A DNA stretch of 64,000 nt from Methanobacterium sp. SMA-27 (lineage in GTDB: Archaea; Methanobacteriota; Methanobacteria; Methanobacteriales; Methanobacteriaceae). Shown here one piece after another: positions 61,318-64,000 of this stretch. The translations under genes were made by a program, and so were the position numbers. Each line of letters begins with the position of its first letter. Within the stretch, counting starts at the first letter, position 1. A model generated the notes under the pieces. It saw only the letters and a list, made by a program, of their open reading frames with translations, searched no databases and was not told the DNA's origin. The stretch is taken from contig NZ_JQLY01000001.1 in NCBI RefSeq assembly GCF_000744455.1, forward strand, positions 248,001 through 312,000. The letters are read 5' to 3'.

Positions 61318-61809
61318 ATGACTGATTTTAAAATAAGGAATGTTAATGAAGAGGATTTCATTGAAATATCAAAGGTTGCAGAGAAATGCAGCCCAGTGAC
61401 AACTGAAAGAAATGCTATTTATCATCTCTTTACCAAGTTCTTTAAAAACACCTCGCTGGTTGTTGAAAATGTTGAAAACGGGAATATATATGCATTTTTA
61501 TTGGGTTTAATATCACAAAATGAACCGGAAAATGCATATATCCATCTTCTATGTGTTGATACACATTTCAGAGGGAAAAAATTCGCACCAAAACTAATTA
61601 ATGAATTTATTCAAATTGTTTCAGAAGCAGGATCTACAAATATATCTCTCCTCAGCAAACCGTCCAACACCAATGCTATAAAATTTTATAACAAACAGGG
61701 TTTTATTTCAAAGAAATCAGATGAGACATTTGAAGAAAATAGTATAAATATATATAAAGATTATGATGGTCCCGACCAAGATAAAATTATTTTTTATAAA
61801 TTTATTTAA
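61318..61809 (+). CDS. GNAT-family N-acetyltransferase
   Basis: A 163-residue acetyltransferase with IRNVNEEDFIEISKVAEKC at the start, IHLLCVDTHFRGKKFAPKLI as the acetyl-CoA strand and loop, and NTNAIKFYNKQGF as motif B. The loop reads RGKKFAP instead of RxxGxG/A, a common variant. Substrate unknown. ATG 61318 is preferred over GTG 61306, since the AGGAAG binding site abuts the GTG. It is divergent from tRNA-Ala. Confidence 0.82.
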   Translation: MTDFKIRNVNEEDFIEISKVAEKCSPVTTERNAIYHLFTKFFKNTSLVVENVENGNIYAFLLGLISQNEPENAYIHLLCVDTHFRGKKFAPKLINEFIQIVSEAGSTNISLLSKPSNTNAIKFYNKQGFISKKSDETFEENSINIYKDYDGPDQDKIIFYKFI

Positions 61810-61947
61810 TCATTTTTTGAAGTATAAATCACATTTTTTTTATATATCATCCAACCCATATTTGATATAGATACTTACAACACCATTTTTAAGTATAATT
61901 CTTAGTTAAATGGAATATATACAAATAATTAAAAAGGAGGAAATAGA

Positions 61948-62409
61948 ATGAAAAAAGCTTTGATATTATTGGGATGTCCAGAAGCACCTTCTCAAACACC
62001 TCTTGCAATTTATACAACTTACTCACTCAAAAAAGCTGGTTATGAAGTTACAATTGCAAGTACTCCCTCTGCATCAAAATTGCTGGAGGTCTCAGATCCT
62101 GAGCAGTTCTATGTAAATAAGAGAGTTGACATTGAATCATGTCTTGAAAATCTTGAAGAAAATATGTACGATCTACTTGTTGGATTTGTTCACAAAGATG
62201 CAGCAGTATCCTATTTTGTAACATTTTATCATATTTTAAATACAAAATCACTAGCAATTGTATTTGAAAAGGATGCAAATCTCCTAGAAAAATTTGCTAA
62301 TGATGTACAAGAAAATACAGATGCAAATATAATATCTGCAAGGGCCTATCACAATCCCACACCATTAAGAGTTAAAATTGACCGAGCAATTAAAGAATTG
62401 GAGGATTAA
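61948..62409 (+). CDS. DUF1890 family protein
   Basis: A 153-residue methanogen-specific protein. It begins KKALILLGCPEAPSQTPLA and contains YTTYSLKKAGYEVTIASTPSA and LVGFVHKDAAVSYFVTFYHI, as in the family. The fold looks Rossmann-like (strand-Gly loop-helix). It is preceded by AAGGAGGAA (61934-61942) and lies two bases from the DUF1894 gene; the two families regularly occur together in methanogens, suggesting a complex. Function unknown. Confidence 0.87.
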   Translation: MKKALILLGCPEAPSQTPLAIYTTYSLKKAGYEVTIASTPSASKLLEVSDPEQFYVNKRVDIESCLENLEENMYDLLVGFVHKDAAVSYFVTFYHILNTKSLAIVFEKDANLLEKFANDVQENTDANIISARAYHNPTPLRVKIDRAIKELED

Positions 62410-62411
62410 AA

Positions 62412-62717
62412 ATGTCATTCTGTTTAGAATTACATCTACAGCAAACTGAAGATTATGAAATACTCCTATCAAAAGCAGGATTCAAAGAAGCTAAAAAGGT
62501 GATAGAGAGTCATTCACCTAAAATATTATACGTCAAACCCGGAGCTAAGGTGTTAGGTGCCCGAATTATTGGACTTCCCCCTATTCCAATAGGTATTGAT
62601 GAATCAAAGGTTACAATAACTTTACCATATACAAAGCCGTGTCATGGTACTGCAGTTGTTGAATTACCAGTTAAAAAAGAGGAAATAGATAAAGTAAAAG
62701 CCATTGCAATAAAATAA
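62412..62717 (+). CDS. DUF1894 family protein
   Basis: A 101-residue methanogen-specific protein with SFCLELHLQQTEDYEILLSK, the core ILYVKPGAKVLGARIIGLPP and TLPYTKPCHGTAVVELPV. It is translated together with the preceding DUF1890 gene (two-base gap). The second half is beta-rich. A Cys-His pair in KPCHGT is conserved in memory of the family and could bind a metal. Function unknown. Confidence 0.87.
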   Translation: MSFCLELHLQQTEDYEILLSKAGFKEAKKVIESHSPKILYVKPGAKVLGARIIGLPPIPIGIDESKVTITLPYTKPCHGTAVVELPVKKEEIDKVKAIAIK

Positions 62718-62778
62718 ATAGTTATAATGCGAATATATAAAATAAAATACAATATTATTCTGCTAATTTATTCAAAAT

Positions 62779-63786
62779 ATGGATATTAAGATGATTACAA
62801 TGTTGACAACAGTTGTGGGAAGTTACCCGGCACAACCAAAGAAACCCCAATCAATAGGTTCCAAGATAACAAATGTATTTGGATCATATGATCAATATAT
62901 CCCTGCCCTCGAACTTGCTGTGGAAGACCAGATAAATGCAGGTATAGATATCATATCCGATGGACAAGTCAGAGGGGACATGATAGAAATCTTTGCAGAA
63001 AATATAATAGGAATGGGTGTTGAGAAAGGTGTTCCAAAGATATTGGGAAAAATACGACCTGCAAACTATTCTCCAGGAGCTTCTGATCTTAAACTGGCAT
63101 TAAAAAAAGCTCAAAGTATTTCAGCAGATTTTAAATATCCTAATATAACAGAATCTAAATTATTTAAGAAAAATGCTTTCAACACAAATTTTAAAGGAAT
63201 AAAAGGGATTATAACCGGGCCAACAACTCTTGTTTTATCATGTAGAATAGAAGGATTTTATAATAAGGATAAAAAGGAAGAAATTATTACTGATATGGCA
63301 ATAGCCCTTAAAACTGAGGCTAATGAGCTACAAAATGCCGGCGCTGCAGTAATTCAAATTGATGAGCCATTTTTATCAACAGGTGTTGCGGATCTAAATA
63401 CTGCGAAAAAGGCATTGAAAATTATAACAGAGGATCTTAATATACCTGTTTCAATGCATGTATGTGGAGACATCGGGAAAATTTTAAATGATCTCTTAAA
63501 GTTTCCCGTTCAAATAATTGACTGTGAGTTTGCAGGAATTCCTTCCAATATCAATTCACTCGAACAGGAATATAATGGTTCTAAAAAAATAGGTTTTGGC
63601 TGCATTGATACTAAAAATAAAAATATTGAAAAGGTAGATCAAGTGAAGGACCTCATAAAAAAGGGAATAAATATTGTTGGAGAGGAAAATATGATTATTG
63701 ATCCTGATTGTGGTATGAGAATGCTTTCAAGAGATACAGCACTGCTTAAACTTAAAACCATGAAGGAGGCAGTTGAATGGCTATAA
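62779..63786 (+). CDS. metE: Archaeal methionine synthase (MetE-like core enzyme)
   Basis: A 335-residue enzyme matching only the C-terminal catalytic half of bacterial MetE; the methanogen form transfers methyl from a corrinoid donor to homocysteine. It starts near TTVVGSYPAQPKKPQ. Zinc and substrate residues are in QIDEPFLSTG, SMHVCGDIGK and IDPDCGMRML. ATG 62779, 62791 and 62800 are all possible starts. The stop overlaps thyA by one base, a coupling known from other Methanobacteriales. Both enzymes serve one-carbon metabolism. Confidence 0.92.
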   Translation: MDIKMITMLTTVVGSYPAQPKKPQSIGSKITNVFGSYDQYIPALELAVEDQINAGIDIISDGQVRGDMIEIFAENIIGMGVEKGVPKILGKIRPANYSPGASDLKLALKKAQSISADFKYPNITESKLFKKNAFNTNFKGIKGIITGPTTLVLSCRIEGFYNKDKKEEIITDMAIALKTEANELQNAGAAVIQIDEPFLSTGVADLNTAKKALKIITEDLNIPVSMHVCGDIGKILNDLLKFPVQIIDCEFAGIPSNINSLEQEYNGSKKIGFGCIDTKNKNIEKVDQVKDLIKKGINIVGEENMIIDPDCGMRMLSRDTALLKLKTMKEAVEWL

Positions 63787-64000
63787 TGATCAAGGTTCCA
63801 ACCATTAAAACTGGATGGGAATCCCTTGTAAAAAGAATTATGAAAAATGGTGTGGAAATAAAAGATGAAAGGGGTTCTGTGACCAAGGAGATTCTTAATA
63901 CAATGGTGAATGTGAAGAATCCACTTGACCCAGAATCTCCTAAGGGTTATTTCTGGACGGGTGAAAAACTGGATAAATACTCTGAACAGTTTTTAAGCAG
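63786..64000 (+). CDS. thyA: Thymidylate synthase, archaeal type (5' part)
   Basis: The frame starts at ATG 63786, sharing one base with the metE stop, and runs off the window. The visible 71 residues (TIKTGWESLVKRIMKNGVEI, KDERGSVTKEIL, VNVKNPLDPESPKGYFWTGE) match the N-terminus of the archaeal thymidylate synthase family, which is similar to dCMP hydroxymethylases. The catalytic Cys lies beyond the edge. Confidence 0.85.
   Translation, partial: MIKVPTIKTGWESLVKRIMKNGVEIKDERGSVTKEILNTMVNVKNPLDPESPKGYFWTGEKLDKYSEQFLS

Overview
The window reads as chromosomal DNA of a mesophilic, hydrogenotrophic methanogen of the order Methanobacteriales, most like the genus Methanobacterium. The evidence is low-GC DNA, archaeal information-processing genes (TFE, MBF1, PAN, LonB), methanogen-only families (DUF356, DUF1890/DUF1894), archaeal-type methionine and thymidylate synthases, and a pseudomurein-type cell-wall gene set. 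Three tRNA genes are present (two Gly, one Ala). No rRNA, CRISPR array or intact insertion sequence was seen.

Layout. 1-9950: housekeeping genes, with a CofE-like ligase homologue, TFE, an HD protein, a tfuA/larE-like pair, CBS and universal-stress proteins, a lone receiver-domain regulator, SerRS and an amidohydrolase. 10080-20300: carAB, rimI, a P2A-type ATPase run together with UPF0146 and cbiJ, then pan; a well-formed C/D box guide RNA lies between cbiJ and pan. 20300-33500: an accessory region. It opens with an integrase fragment and a truncated response regulator, passes rubrerythrin and the flavoprotein AfpA, and then holds a clearly foreign catalase-peroxidase gene (katG) and a two-gene SIR2 plus giant partner module that looks like an antiviral system. 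These are surrounded by decayed genes (Nramp transporter, YHS protein, a response regulator, an Fe-S protein, a marker-8-like protein) and by two copies of a diverged repeat of about 100 bp.

33500-48000: serA, MBF1 and DUF356, then a minus-strand block for the cell envelope: a secreted two-gene pair with a POTRA-like domain, three Mur-type ligases, an MraY-type transferase and a CarB-like ATP-grasp enzyme. A hydrogenase maturation protease, a methyltransferase and NikR follow. 48000-64000: CBS protein, tRNA-Gly pair, anion transporter, TrkA-type protein, cobyric acid synthase, LonB, a DEAD-box helicase, an APCDD1-like protein, Prs, HypA/HypB, tRNA-Ala, a GNAT enzyme, DUF1890/DUF1894, methionine synthase and the start of thyA.

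Themes. Nickel handling recurs (larE-like, hycI, nikR, hypA, hypB), as does cobalamin synthesis (cbiJ, cbiP). KatG, rubrerythrin and AfpA form an oxidative-stress cluster. The most novel-looking material is the SIR2 operon, the guide RNA, the tfuA/larE-like pairing, the POTRA-like envelope protein, and two genes that carry ACG where a start codon is expected.
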